Notes under the pieces: generated by a model
Told to the model about the DNA's origin: nothing
The model's input: the letters and a program-made list of their open reading frames with translations, nothing else
The model's database searches: none
Program-made: the position numbers and the translations under genes
NCBI RefSeq assembly: GCF_018599195.1
Contig: NZ_JAHFVK010000001.1
Coordinates: forward strand, 310,001-374,000
DNA length: 64,000 nucleotides
Reading direction: 5' to 3'
Source: Croceibacterium selenioxidans
GTDB taxonomy: Bacteria; Pseudomonadota; Alphaproteobacteria; Sphingomonadales; Sphingomonadaceae
In this document: piece by piece, positions 17,075 to 26,306 of the stretch
How the letters are laid out: each line of letters begins with the position of its first letter
Position numbering within the stretch: position 1 is the first letter of the stretch

Positions 17075-20000
17075 ATGAGGGCGTGCAAGGTTCTGCTGCT
17101 GACTGGCTGTGCGGGCGCGTTTGCGATAGCGATGCCGGCGGCCGCGCAAGACCGCGAGGATGGCGTGGCCGGCGGTGGAGACATCCTCGTCACCGGTTCG
17201 CGCATTGTGCGGCAAGACTTCGAAGCCAACAGCCCGATCGTGACGGTGAATGATTCGCTGCTGCAGGATTCATCAACCGCGGCTCTTGAGGTGAACCTCA
17301 ACAAACTACCGCAATTCGCCCCCGCGCAGACTCCAACGGCGGGTGGCGACATCCAGCCAACCGCGACCAACACGCCGGGCGCCGCGACGGTCTCGCTCCG
17401 CGGTATCGGCGCCAATCGCAACCTCGTTCTCCTCGATGGTCGGCGCAGCACACCGAGCAATGCCTCTGGCGTAGTCGATATTTCCACTATTCCGAGTGCC
17501 GCGATCGAGCGCGTTGAAATCATCTCGGGCGGTGCTTCGGCGACTTACGGCGCCGACGCGGTTGCGGGCGTGACCAACTTCATTCTGAAGAAGAATGTCC
17601 AGGGTCTCGAGCTCGACGCCCAGGTGGGCATGACCCAGGAAGCAGATGGTTTCGAATATCAACTGTCGGGGATCATGGGGACCGGCTTCGCGGACGGCCG
17701 CGGCAATGTCAGCCTGGCGATGTCGATGAACAACCGCGAGGCCAGTTATCAACGCGACCGCAGATGGTACCGCGATCTTTGGGCCGATCCGGACGCTGGC
17801 GGGACTGGGTTCTTCCTCGACCAGCCTGGCATCAACTTCGGGTTCGCCAACCTGCCCACGGCCCTGAACTCGATGTTCCCGAACTCGACCTTTCCCGACG
17901 GTGGCGTCACTGTCCGCACGAATGCCGATGGCACGCCGTTCGTGAGCGGATCCTGGGTCGATGCCAATGGCACCATCGGTCCGGAGAATACGTATTATTC
18001 GTACTTTGAAGGCTTCAACGGCGACATTGATGGCTTCAACCACAAGCTCACCAATGCAGGCACCTTGGCGCGAAACAATACCGATACCCTCCTGATCCTG
18101 CCGCTTACCCGGTACAACTTCTTCGCTCGCGGCAACTATGAGATCAACGATTGGATCGGGGTCTTTGGTCAGGCCCGCTACAACACGGTGAAGACCCGCA
18201 CTCGCCAGGAGCCAGGCCCGATCACCTCGGGCTGGAGCGTATTCATCGATCCCACCAAACTCGATCGAGACCAATTGCCCGGAGAGATGTGGGACTTGCT
18301 CGACAGCCGGCCGGATCCCGATGCCCAGTTCGAGATGACCACCCTGATGCCGGCCAACCGGGAGACGTTCACCGATGTCTCGACTTACAATATGCTGGCT
18401 GGCCTCCAGGGCAGCGTCCCGGACACGGACTGGACCTGGGAGGCTTACGTCAGTCACGGCGAAACGGTGACTTTCTCTCGGCAGACGGGGATCTATTCGC
18501 TCGAGCGCTTGCGGGCTGTCTTGAACTCCGGGAATTTCGGTCAGGGCTTTTCGCAGACGGGCAATCCCACGAACGGTGGGTTCGGTGCCAGCACGGCGAC
18601 GTGTACGAGCGGGCTCAACTTCTTCATCCCGCCCGCAGGCGGCTATTCGCGGGATTGCCTCGAGGCCATTAGCGCGGAGCTGAAGAACCGGTCCAAGCTT
18701 CGCCAGACGATCGCAGAGGCCAATGCCCAGGGCAAGCTGCTCACCCTTCCGGCGGGTGATGTTCGCGGGGCATTCGGCGCGACCTACCGAGAGCAGCAGT
18801 ACGAGTTCATCAACGACACGCTCACCACGCAGGGCGCTTCGTTCCTCGACCAGGCCCTTGGCATTTACCCGAGCGCCGACTCCTTTGGTCGTTTCGACGT
18901 GAGGGAGGCTTATGGCGAACTGCTGGTTCCGGTCCTGTCGGATATTCCGTTCATACAGCAGTTCAACCTCGAGCTGGGCGGGCGCCTCTCCGACTATAGT
19001 ACCACCGGCACGAGCTACACCTACAAGCTACTGGGCGATTGGGAGGTGACCGACTGGCTGCGCTTCCGTGGCGGGTACAACCGCGCCGAGCGCGCCCCCA
19101 ACATCGGCGAACTCTTCCTGTCCTCGCAGGAGACCTTCGCCCCCAATACGGCCGGTGATCCCTGCTCGCTGAAGAACCCCATGTCCTGGTCGGCCAATCC
19201 TGCCAATGCCAACGGCAATGCCGTTCGGGCCCTCTGCGAGGTCCTGATGGATCGCTCGGGCAATCCAACGGCGAAGACGCAGTTTTACAGCGCGGTCCAG
19301 TCTGCCTCGACCTCGGGCTTCGCGTGGCCCACACTGGTTGGCAACGCAGGCCTGCGGCCCGAGAGGGCGGACACCTGGACGGCTGGCTTTGTCATCAACT
19401 CGCCGTTTTCGAGCCCGGCGCTCTCCCGCCTCAAGCTATCGGTCGACTGGTTCGACATTTCGGTGAAGGATGCGATTGCGCCGCTTACCGTGGCGGCCGC
19501 CCTGCAGCAGTGCCTCAATCCCGAATTCAATCCCCTGGTTCTGACCGACGCATACCAGGCCGCGAACACGGCTTTCTGTCAAAACGTCAATCGCAACCAG
19601 ACCGGCGGTCTTGGTACGGTGTATACCACCTACACGAACAGTGGCCGGTTCAACGTCCAGGGCATCGACACCCAGCTCGACTGGGGCATGGACGTCGGGC
19701 CCGGACAACTGAGTGCCAACGTCGTCGTCAACTACCTACTGAAGTACAAAAGCGCCGCTTTGCCGACCCTGCGGATGGTCGACTATGTCGGCACTTTCGG
19801 TACAACCGAGAACGGGCTCAACCCAGGGGCTTACGAATACCGAATCCTGGCTAAACTGAATTACTCCGTGGGCAAGGTCGGCATCGGGTTGCAGTGGCAA
19901 CACCTCCCGGCTCTGGATGACACGTCAGAGGCCCACTTCCCCACAAAGACGGTCGGTGCTCCGTCGTATAACCTCTTCCATCTCAATGGCAGCTATGCCC

Positions 20001-20188
20001 TGACCGATGAACTCAACATCCGCTTCGGAGTGGACAACCTGTTCAACAAGGCGCCGCCCCTGACCAATTACAATCCCGCCAACAACCGCCCGGAGACCAC
20101 TGGTGCGCTGAGAGGGGGATCGTTCTCGTCGGGCTATTACGACACCAACGGACGCCGTTTCTACCTGGGTGCCAGCGCGCGCTTCTGA
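17075..20188 (+). CDS. Large TonB-dependent receptor
   Basis: 1037 aa from the ATG at 17075, where the signal peptide (MRACKVLLLTGCAGAFAIAM, cleaved after AAA) begins; AGGTGAGGGGG lies 10 bases upstream. The TonB-box region reads GDILVTGSRI. The plug has LRGIGANRNLVLLDGRRSTP and RVEIISGGASATYGADAVAG. The barrel is long, with domain-specific loops, and ends in Phe (LGASARF). The family at this size in sphingomonads often handles oligosaccharides or peptides, but no companion enzyme gene is adjacent, so the substrate is unassigned. A terminator-like hairpin follows at once, so this looks like a single-gene unit. Confidence 0.93.
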   Translation: MRACKVLLLTGCAGAFAIAMPAAAQDREDGVAGGGDILVTGSRIVRQDFEANSPIVTVNDSLLQDSSTAALEVNLNKLPQFAPAQTPTAGGDIQPTATNTPGAATVSLRGIGANRNLVLLDGRRSTPSNASGVVDISTIPSAAIERVEIISGGASATYGADAVAGVTNFILKKNVQGLELDAQVGMTQEADGFEYQLSGIMGTGFADGRGNVSLAMSMNNREASYQRDRRWYRDLWADPDAGGTGFFLDQPGINFGFANLPTALNSMFPNSTFPDGGVTVRTNADGTPFVSGSWVDANGTIGPENTYYSYFEGFNGDIDGFNHKLTNAGTLARNNTDTLLILPLTRYNFFARGNYEINDWIGVFGQARYNTVKTRTRQEPGPITSGWSVFIDPTKLDRDQLPGEMWDLLDSRPDPDAQFEMTTLMPANRETFTDVSTYNMLAGLQGSVPDTDWTWEAYVSHGETVTFSRQTGIYSLERLRAVLNSGNFGQGFSQTGNPTNGGFGASTATCTSGLNFFIPPAGGYSRDCLEAISAELKNRSKLRQTIAEANAQGKLLTLPAGDVRGAFGATYREQQYEFINDTLTTQGASFLDQALGIYPSADSFGRFDVREAYGELLVPVLSDIPFIQQFNLELGGRLSDYSTTGTSYTYKLLGDWEVTDWLRFRGGYNRAERAPNIGELFLSSQETFAPNTAGDPCSLKNPMSWSANPANANGNAVRALCEVLMDRSGNPTAKTQFYSAVQSASTSGFAWPTLVGNAGLRPERADTWTAGFVINSPFSSPALSRLKLSVDWFDISVKDAIAPLTVAAALQQCLNPEFNPLVLTDAYQAANTAFCQNVNRNQTGGLGTVYTTYTNSGRFNVQGIDTQLDWGMDVGPGQLSANVVVNYLLKYKSAALPTLRMVDYVGTFGTTENGLNPGAYEYRILAKLNYSVGKVGIGLQWQHLPALDDTSEAHFPTKTVGAPSYNLFHLNGSYALTDELNIRFGVDNLFNKAPPLTNYNPANNRPETTGALRGGSFSSGYYDTNGRRFYLGASARF

Positions 20189-20211
20189 TCGACGGCAAGC
20201 CTCAAGACACC

Positions 20212-20243
20212 CGAGCCCTCCTTCACGGGAGGGCTCGTTCTTG
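20212..20243 (+). terminator. Intrinsic-like terminator after the large receptor gene
   Basis: Perfect 10-base arms at 20212-20221 (CGAGCCCTCC) and 20228-20237 (GGAGGGCTCG), a 6-base loop, then TTCTTG. It lies 24 bases past the receptor stop. Confidence 0.75.
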
Positions 20244-20412
20244 AGCACTGCAGCTCCTGCGAATGATGGCGGGGATGGCCTTGGTCGTTCTTGGGATAGC
20301 TTTCGGATCTGCCTTGATCCGGCCTCGTTCGAACTCTTCGCCGAAACAAGTGCTCCTCTCGGGAGTTTTCCCGATCCCCGAGCGATCAAAGTCATGGTTG
20401 TGTAGGAGCGCA

Positions 20413-21363
20413 ATGAGGCGAACCTCCCCAATTTTCGACTTCCGCCACGAGGGTAATGTTCTGCGGGCCTCGATCGCGGCCACGCTAACCGTCGCGGCCG
20501 TGGGCATCATTTTGGGCCTCGCATCGGGTTCGTTCTCGATCATGTTCGAGGGGATTTATGCGATCGTCGATGCGGGGATGAGCCTGCTTTCGCTGGTCGT
20601 CGTTAACCTAATCACCGCCTACGCCCAATCGACCGACCTTCCACCGCGCCTGCGCGAGCGGTTCACGATGGGCTTCTGGCACCTCGAGCCGATCGTGCTG
20701 GCCATGAACGGCCTGCTGCTGATGGGGGTCGCCGTATACGCCTTGTTCAACGCCGTGAGCAGCCTGCTAGAAGGCGGCCGCGACCTGCAGTTCGGCCTGG
20801 CCATTCTTTATGCCGCGATCACGCTGATGATCTGCGTCACCGTTGCGACCATCGAGACACGGGCTAACCGCCACCTTGGCTCGGAGTTCATTCGGCTCGA
20901 TGTCAGGTCCTGGATCATGTCGGGCTGCATTGCAGCCGCCCTGCTGTTCGCCTTCGCCATCGGCCTGACGGTCCAGGGGACCCAGTATCAATGGCTTTCC
21001 CCCTATATCGACCCGGCAGCCCTCGCGCTGATTTGCCTGGTGGTCATTCCTTTGCCGATATCGAGCGTGCGAAGGGCGCTGTCCGATATCCTCCTCGTCA
21101 CACCGGTGGACCTCAAGCAGCGGGTCGATGAAATTGCCGCGCGGTTCGTGACCGAACAGGGCTTTCTCACCTATCGCGCCTACGTCGCGAAAGTCGGCCG
21201 CTCGCATAACATCGAGGTCTATTTTATCCTGAAGCCTGGCGGACCGCCTCGCGCCATGGCCGAATGGGATGCCCTAAGAGACGAGATTGGCGAGGCCATC
21301 GGCGGGGATGGCCCGCATCAATGGCTGACGATCGTCTTCACCGAGGATCCCGAGTGGGCGTAG
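20413..21363 (+). CDS. Cation diffusion facilitator family transporter
   Basis: 316 aa from the ATG at 20413 with AGGAGCG upstream; the in-frame extension to 20263 runs back toward the terminator and has no start signal. Six hydrophobic segments are visible, beginning ASIAATLTVAAVGIILGLAS. The second helix has EGIYAIVDAGMSLLS, the position where CDF proteins carry metal-binding acidic residues, and the fifth includes LRSWIMSGC-like polar residues (VRSWIMSGC in the protein). A cytoplasmic C-terminal domain (about 235-316, DLKQRVDEIAARFVTEQGFL) fits the CDF dimer domain. The metal is not predictable; Zn, Fe or Mn are usual for the family. Confidence 0.82.
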   Translation: MRRTSPIFDFRHEGNVLRASIAATLTVAAVGIILGLASGSFSIMFEGIYAIVDAGMSLLSLVVVNLITAYAQSTDLPPRLRERFTMGFWHLEPIVLAMNGLLLMGVAVYALFNAVSSLLEGGRDLQFGLAILYAAITLMICVTVATIETRANRHLGSEFIRLDVRSWIMSGCIAAALLFAFAIGLTVQGTQYQWLSPYIDPAALALICLVVIPLPISSVRRALSDILLVTPVDLKQRVDEIAARFVTEQGFLTYRAYVAKVGRSHNIEVYFILKPGGPPRAMAEWDALRDEIGEAIGGDGPHQWLTIVFTEDPEWA

Positions 21364-21433
21364 TTCGGGGTGCAGCCGCTCCAAATGACCTCCACGCCAG
21401 GACGGTCGAGTGAGCATCTTGATCATGACAAAC

Positions 21434-21484
21434 GGGTTATTAACCCAATCTACGTAGAAACCCCTTGCGTAGTATTACGTAGAA
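21434..21484 (+). promoter_or_regulatory. Palindrome and direct repeats before the first pilin gene
   Basis: GGGTTA-T-TAACCC at 21434-21446 is a 13-base palindrome. TACGTAGAA occurs at 21451-21459 and again at 21476-21484, 25 bases apart, and a further CGTAG lies at 21468-21472. All are in the 142-bp gap upstream of the pilin-like gene at 21506 and make a likely regulator-binding region. The NarL-type regulator encoded at 28330 is one candidate (inference). Confidence 0.45.
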
Positions 21485-21505
21485 GATGGTTAGGGGACCA
21501 ATAGC

Positions 21506-22075
21506 ATGATCATTCAGTTCCATAAGGCGCGCGCCGGCAAGCATCTCGTGGTGCTAGGTGCTCTTGCCTCTGCCTTCCTGGGCACTGCCGCTTCGGCAGC
21601 TCCCACACAGGGCACTCTCGGTGCCACCTCGACCGGCATCATCAATATCTCCGCCTCCGTGGCGAACAGGGCCCGCATCACCGGGCTTGCCGACGTGACC
21701 TTCAGCAACGTGGATCCGTCCGCCAACGCTTCAGCCAATCAGAGCGTCTGCGTGTGGAGCAATACGGCGACCAAGGCCTATACGATCACGGCCACCGGCA
21801 GCGGGGGGAGTGGGTCGGCCTTCACGCTGGGTACCGGCACTCCAGTCCCGTACACTGTGCAGTGGGCCGCTACCTCGGGCCAGACGACCGGCACCGCACT
21901 CACGGCAGGCACGGCCTCGGCTACGATGACCTCTGGTGCGCTCAATCAGACTTGCTCGGTGGCGCCGACTGCTACCGCCAGCCTGATCATAACGATCGCC
22001 AGCACCGACCTTCTGACGATGTCCGCCGGTACTGCCTACAACGGTACGTTGACGCTCCTCGTCACACCTCAATAA
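21506..22075 (+). CDS. Pilin-like secreted protein (chaperone-usher cluster 1, probable major subunit)
   Basis: 189 aa. A long signal peptide (about 1-31, ending ASA-A) is followed by a beta-rich, Ser/Thr/Gly/Ala-rich domain with two Cys (SVCVWSN and NQTCSVAP) spaced as in spore-coat-U-type or CS1-type pilins, and a final strand (YNGTLTLLVTPQ) like the hydrophobic C-terminal strand of such subunits. It is the first gene of a run pilin, pilin, usher, chaperone. A strong terminator follows directly, so it may be made in excess over the genes behind it, as expected for a major shaft subunit. Family assignment is from pattern, not a search. Confidence 0.72.
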   Translation: MIIQFHKARAGKHLVVLGALASAFLGTAASAAPTQGTLGATSTGIINISASVANRARITGLADVTFSNVDPSANASANQSVCVWSNTATKAYTITATGSGGSGSAFTLGTGTPVPYTVQWAATSGQTTGTALTAGTASATMTSGALNQTCSVAPTATASLIITIASTDLLTMSAGTAYNGTLTLLVTPQ

Positions 22076-22096
22076 TCGTTCAATAACAACTTCCTG

Positions 22097-22136
22097 ACCC
22101 GCTCCGAACACTCAAAGTTCGGGGCGGGTTTTTCTT
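22097..22136 (+). terminator. Strong intrinsic terminator between pilin genes
   Basis: Arms at 22097-22109 (ACCCGCTCCGAAC) and 22117-22129 (GTTCGGGGCGGGT) pair over 13 bases with one G-U pair, then a T-rich tail TTTTTCTT to 22136. It separates the first pilin gene from the second pilin, usher and chaperone genes. Partial read-through could set a high pilin-to-usher ratio. Confidence 0.88.
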
Positions 22137-22180
22137 ATTCAGTAACCGAAATTTTACCATGTTTCTCCATATCGTTAACC

Positions 22181-22672
22181 ATGGTCTTGGGGAAAACCCT
22201 TAGTGCGGGGGCATTGGCAGTCGCCCTGATCGCCTTGTTGGCGGAAGCGCCGGCGCATGCGGATGCTCGGATCAGCATGCTTGCCGACGTCAACTTCGGG
22301 ACGCTCAGCGCCGCTGCCGATCAGACCGTCAGGCAAAACGTCTGCGCCTACGCCAGGCAGGGCTTCACGGCGCTCAGCTATGGAGTCCGGGCCACCGGCA
22401 GCGGGGCGGGCAGCGCGTTTACGATCGCCAATGGCGCCAGGACGCTCGCCTACGAGGTGCAATGGGCCGATGCGGCCAACCAGACCGCGGGCACGCAGCT
22501 CACGGCGAATGTGCTCTCTACCGGATACGACAATAGCGCCCTGTTCAACGGCTGCACTTTCCAGACCAATGGCACTGCCACCCTGATCGTGATCATCCGC
22601 GGGACCCAGGCTGCCGCTGCCACAGCGGGCAACTATTCGGGAACTCTGCACATCACGATCGTGCCACAGTGA
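22181..22672 (+). CDS. Second pilin-like secreted protein (cluster 1)
   Basis: 163 aa with a signal peptide (MVLGKTLSAGALAVALIALL, cleaved near AHA-D). The mature part is a shorter relative of the preceding pilin: LADVNFGTLSAAADQ parallels LADVTFSNVDPSANA, ATGSGAGSAFTIANG parallels ATGSGGSGSAFTLGTG, and it ends YSGTLHITIVPQ. The Cys pair is QNVCAYA and FNGCTFQ. It is probably a minor or adaptor subunit of the same pilus. The stop is 4 bases from the usher start, so those two genes are co-translated from one message. Confidence 0.72.
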   Translation: MVLGKTLSAGALAVALIALLAEAPAHADARISMLADVNFGTLSAAADQTVRQNVCAYARQGFTALSYGVRATGSGAGSAFTIANGARTLAYEVQWADAANQTAGTQLTANVLSTGYDNSALFNGCTFQTNGTATLIVIIRGTQAAAATAGNYSGTLHITIVPQ

Positions 22673-22676
22673 GCCG

Positions 22677-25238
22677 GTGCTAGCCGTGGCCAGGCTTCAT
22701 TCGCTCGGTGCCCGGGCTTCGTTACGAGGACTGGCCTTGGGCTGCACGATCCTTTCGGCCGGGACGGTGTTTCAGCCGGCGCACGCGAAAGAAGCCCACA
22801 GCCTGGCGATCCTGGTCGGGGAGCCCGAAGGGTTTTCCGACCTGACCGAGAGCCAGGTCCTGCTGGTCGACGTCTACTTCGGAGGCGTGCGCAGGGGAGA
22901 GGCGAAGATCAACACCGTACCCGGTGCGATCAGCTTCGTCGAACCGTCCGCCGCTCTCGCGCTGCTTCCGGAGCTCTCCGATAGGGCGGCAGTCGAGGCA
23001 GCCCTTGCCGCAGGAAGCCTTCCGGCGAACGCGGCTCTAGCGTGTTCGGACAATACCGACCCGGCTCAGTGCGGAAAGCTCAATCCCGACGTGGTCGGAG
23101 TGATCTTCGACAGGAACCACTTTCGTCTGGATATCTTCTTGAACCCCCGCTTCGTCGCCGTGCGCGAGTCGATCGCAGACGAGTACCTGCCCGAGCCGGA
23201 AGGTGGCCTGGCGATGATCAACTCAATCGGCGCGATAATGTCGGGAAGATTGGGCGAAGGGTCAAACTACTACAATTTCCAGGATAGCATCGTCGTCGGC
23301 AACGGAGTGCGGCGCGTGCGTGCGGACTTGTCCTATGCCAGCGAGCTCGGGTTTGGAGCCGAACGGATCGCCCTTGAATGGGATCGACCGGGCTTGCGGT
23401 ACTCGGCCGGGGCCATCTGGGCACCGGGCAACGACATTTCCGGTCGCCGCAAGCTGGTCGGGGCAGGAATCGAAACGCAGATCGATACCCGGCTCGACAA
23501 GGACGTGCTGACCGGCAGCCCCGTGGTTGTCTATCTGCAACAGCGGGCGCGCGTCGATATCGTGCGCGACGGGCGGGTGCTCAGTTCGGCCATCTACGAG
23601 GCGGGGAACCAGCAACTCGACACTTCTTCGCTGCCCGACGGGGCATACGACATCATCCTGCGGATTGAGGAGCCGGGGCAACCCGCGCGGGAGGAGCGGC
23701 GGTTCTTCAACAAGAGCCGCCGCGTGCCATCGGAAGGGCGGACCGACTTCTTCGCTTTTGGCGGCATGCTGGTCGACGCATCCGAAAGCCACTCTCTGAA
23801 CGTCTCTGACCGTCCCTATTTCCAAGGCGGGGTGGCTCACAGACTGAACAAGAGCTGGGTTATCGAAGGCGGCGTAGAAGCAACGGACGAGACCGCCTCG
23901 GCCGAGGTTGCGGCGATCTTCCTCAGCGACATCGTCCAGCTGCGGGCGGCAGCAGTCGCCAATATTGCAGGAACCTACGGCGGCGTGCTGCAAATCATGT
24001 CCGGCGGCTACTCGCGCCTGAACTTCAACTTTGATCTCCGCCGGATCGAAGCTGACGAGTTCGATGCGGGCGCAATCGTACCCCCGGACGCCCCTGCGGG
24101 CCTCCCAGGTTCGTTCTGGCAGGGCGGGAGCTATTCCCAGGTCGGTGGCGTCGTCTCGTTCAGCCTGGCCACCGTCCGCTTCCTGGGTACCTTTTTCTAT
24201 CGCGACGACCCCATGCGGGATGCCCGATACAGCATTGGCCCGGCGGTGGAGTGGGACGTGCTGAACAAGGGGCCGTTCACGCTGACAATGCGCGGGGATG
24301 CGACCGCCACGGAGCGTGGCACATCCGGCTTCGCGGGCCTTTCCTTGCGCTTCCTCGGCTCCCGCGCGTCGCTCACCGGACTTGGCGGCGCCAGGGCCTC
24401 GACCATCACCGGCGATGACCTGGGTGAAGGTCCGGCTGGGGCGCTCTCCGCCGCCTGGAGTCCGGCACTTTCAGAGGGCGAGTTGGCTCTCGGAGCCGGT
24501 TTCGATCACCAGCCCGACCGCGATAATATCGTTGGATCGACGGAGTTTCGGCATCGCCTTGGAACGGTCTCGGGCGATCTGGTTCACAGTCAGGGACAAG
24601 GTTCTTCCGTCACGCAATACAGCCTTGGGCTGCAGACTACCCTTATTGCCGGGGCTGGCGCAGTACAGGTCGCGGGCAAGACAACCACGGAAAGCATGAT
24701 CGTCGCCCGCGTGAAGGGCGCCAGCCAGGACGATCGCTTCGATATCTATGTCGACGATCAGGTGGCTGGTTCGATCACCGGTGCCGAGCCGTTCACGCTC
24801 TCCTTGCCGCCCTATCGCGCCTACGACGTCCGCATCCGGCCGACCGGAGAGGGGCTGCTGGCCTACGACAGCTCGCCGCGCAAGGTCAGCCTCTATCCCG
24901 GAACGGTCTCCAATCTCGACTGGGCCGTTTCGCGGATCACGATCAAATTCGGCCGCCTGACGGCCCCTGGTGGGGCACCGCTTCCGGGCGCCTCGATCAC
25001 GGGCAAGGGCATCTGGAGCCAAACTGACGACAACGGGTATTTCCAGATCGAGGCTCCCGACGACGCCGAACTGGAAGTCACCCTCAATGATGGCCGGACG
25101 TACGCGATGACGCTTCCGGCCGGTGAAATTCGCTCCGGTATCGCGCGGCTCGGCGCGATCGTCTGCTGCACTGAATCTGAAATCCAGCTCGGGTCTCTGG
25201 GAGAACTGCCTGGCCCCGCCAACGGAGGATCAAAGTGA
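22677..25238 (+). CDS. Pilus outer-membrane usher (cluster 1, TcfC/CS1-like)
   Basis: 853 aa with a GTG start 4 bases after the pilin stop. After a signal peptide (about 1-37) and an N-terminal domain, the protein has the long beta-rich profile of an usher channel with a middle segment VDIVRDGRVLSSAIYEAGNQ and LDTSSLPDGAYDIILRIEEP, which resembles the plug or E-set domain of TcfC/CS1-type ushers. C-terminal soluble beta domains (ITIKFGRLTAPGGAPLPGAS) end with a Cys pair (IVCCTES). It should recruit chaperone-bound subunits and secrete the pilus. It overlaps the chaperone gene by 4 bases. The CS1-type subclass is a tentative call. Confidence 0.8.
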   Translation: MLAVARLHSLGARASLRGLALGCTILSAGTVFQPAHAKEAHSLAILVGEPEGFSDLTESQVLLVDVYFGGVRRGEAKINTVPGAISFVEPSAALALLPELSDRAAVEAALAAGSLPANAALACSDNTDPAQCGKLNPDVVGVIFDRNHFRLDIFLNPRFVAVRESIADEYLPEPEGGLAMINSIGAIMSGRLGEGSNYYNFQDSIVVGNGVRRVRADLSYASELGFGAERIALEWDRPGLRYSAGAIWAPGNDISGRRKLVGAGIETQIDTRLDKDVLTGSPVVVYLQQRARVDIVRDGRVLSSAIYEAGNQQLDTSSLPDGAYDIILRIEEPGQPAREERRFFNKSRRVPSEGRTDFFAFGGMLVDASESHSLNVSDRPYFQGGVAHRLNKSWVIEGGVEATDETASAEVAAIFLSDIVQLRAAAVANIAGTYGGVLQIMSGGYSRLNFNFDLRRIEADEFDAGAIVPPDAPAGLPGSFWQGGSYSQVGGVVSFSLATVRFLGTFFYRDDPMRDARYSIGPAVEWDVLNKGPFTLTMRGDATATERGTSGFAGLSLRFLGSRASLTGLGGARASTITGDDLGEGPAGALSAAWSPALSEGELALGAGFDHQPDRDNIVGSTEFRHRLGTVSGDLVHSQGQGSSVTQYSLGLQTTLIAGAGAVQVAGKTTTESMIVARVKGASQDDRFDIYVDDQVAGSITGAEPFTLSLPPYRAYDVRIRPTGEGLLAYDSSPRKVSLYPGTVSNLDWAVSRITIKFGRLTAPGGAPLPGASITGKGIWSQTDDNGYFQIEAPDDAELEVTLNDGRTYAMTLPAGEIRSGIARLGAIVCCTESEIQLGSLGELPGPANGGSK

Positions 25239-25924
25239 AACTCACAACGCTCATGTGGACACTGGCTGCAGGCGCGGCCCTGTGTGGAGGCTCAACCGCG
25301 CAGGCGGAAATGGTGTTGAGCCAGGTGATAGTCGACTTGCTGCCCGGGAAGCCGCCGCGTGAAGACATCGAGGTCTGGAACGATGGCGAGGAACGGATGT
25401 ATGTTTCGGCGCAACCCTTCGAAATCCGCGCGGCGGGGACTTCGGCAGAGGAACGCGTTCCCGCTGGGGTCCCCGAGGAATCCGGTATCCTCGTCGCTCC
25501 GCAACGCCTGGTCCTGGAACCCGGCGAGCGCCGCACGATCAGGGTCGCCTCGATCGGCGATCGCGCCGCGGCCGACCGCGTGTTTCGCGTGGCGATCAAA
25601 CCTGTCGGTGGGCCGATCACGGCTGACGTCAGCGCGCTGAAGGTCTTTGTCGGCTATGACACCTTAGTGATCTTTCGGCCGGAAGAATTCACGGGCGACG
25701 TCGATGGCCAGCGTGCCGGACGCACGCTCAGATTGGTGAACGACGGCAACACCGCGCAGGAGCTGTTCGACGGAAAACAATGCGACGCGAGCGGGAGCAA
25801 CTGCCAGGAGCTTCCGTCAAAGCGGCTCTACCCTGGTGCCGTCTGGGAACAGACGTTGCCGTTCGAAACCGAGGTTACTTACAAGTCTGCGGTCGGGCCA
25901 ACGGTTCGCGAGCGGCGGTTCTGA
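25235..25924 (+). CDS. Periplasmic pilus chaperone (cluster 1)
   Basis: 229 aa; the GTG start lies inside the usher stop (GTGA overlap). Residues 1-25 are a signal peptide (ending AQA-E). The mature chain has the two-immunoglobulin-domain pattern of pilus chaperones: VLSQVIVDLLPGKPPREDIE and VWNDGEERMYVSAQP in the first strands, then RLVLEPGERRTIRVASIGDR, the conserved Pro-Gly-Glu and Arg segment before the G1 strand, and YDTLVIFRP. It should bind and deliver the two pilin-like subunits to the usher. The gene stops 13 bases before the convergent receiver gene. Confidence 0.8.
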   Translation: MKLTTLMWTLAAGAALCGGSTAQAEMVLSQVIVDLLPGKPPREDIEVWNDGEERMYVSAQPFEIRAAGTSAEERVPAGVPEESGILVAPQRLVLEPGERRTIRVASIGDRAAADRVFRVAIKPVGGPITADVSALKVFVGYDTLVIFRPEEFTGDVDGQRAGRTLRLVNDGNTAQELFDGKQCDASGSNCQELPSKRLYPGAVWEQTLPFETEVTYKSAVGPTVRERRF

Positions 25925-25937
25925 GCTGCGCGCCCGG

Positions 25938-26306
25938 TCAACTTTCCAGGTAGCGGCGAACCTGGACGGCGAGTTGCAACGGATCGAACGGCTTGCCGAT
26001 CACTCCTGCCGCGCCGAGCGCCATCAGGCGCGCGGCATCGTTGTCACCTGCGCGTGCGGTGATGAAGACAACGGGCGGACCGCCTCCCGGTGACTGGCGG
26101 ATGCGTTCGAGCGTCGCGGGCCCGTCCATTTCGGGCATCATGACGTCGAGGAGTACGAGATCCGGACGCCAATCGGGCAGGGCTTCGATGGCTTCGGCGC
26201 CCGACGCGCTGCAACGCACCACCAGTTCCGGATCGAGTTCCAGGCTGATCTGCGCCACTTCGCGCAGATCGGGTTCGTCATCGACGTAGAGGATCCGCCA
26301 GCTCAT
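25938..26306 (-). CDS. Single-domain response regulator (receiver only)
   Basis: 122 aa, a stand-alone CheY-like receiver: acidic pocket LYVDDEPD, phospho-Asp about 53 (VLLDVMMPEMDG), Thr in VFITARAG and Lys about 104 (IGKPFDP). It has no output domain. It overlaps the PAS histidine kinase by 4 bases and follows it on the minus strand, so it is very probably the first phosphate acceptor, feeding the Hpt protein encoded in the same run. Confidence 0.92.
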   Translation of the reverse strand: MSWRILYVDDEPDLREVAQISLELDPELVVRCSASGAEAIEALPDWRPDLVLLDVMMPEMDGPATLERIRQSPGGGPPVVFITARAGDNDAARLMALGAAGVIGKPFDPLQLAVQVRRYLES

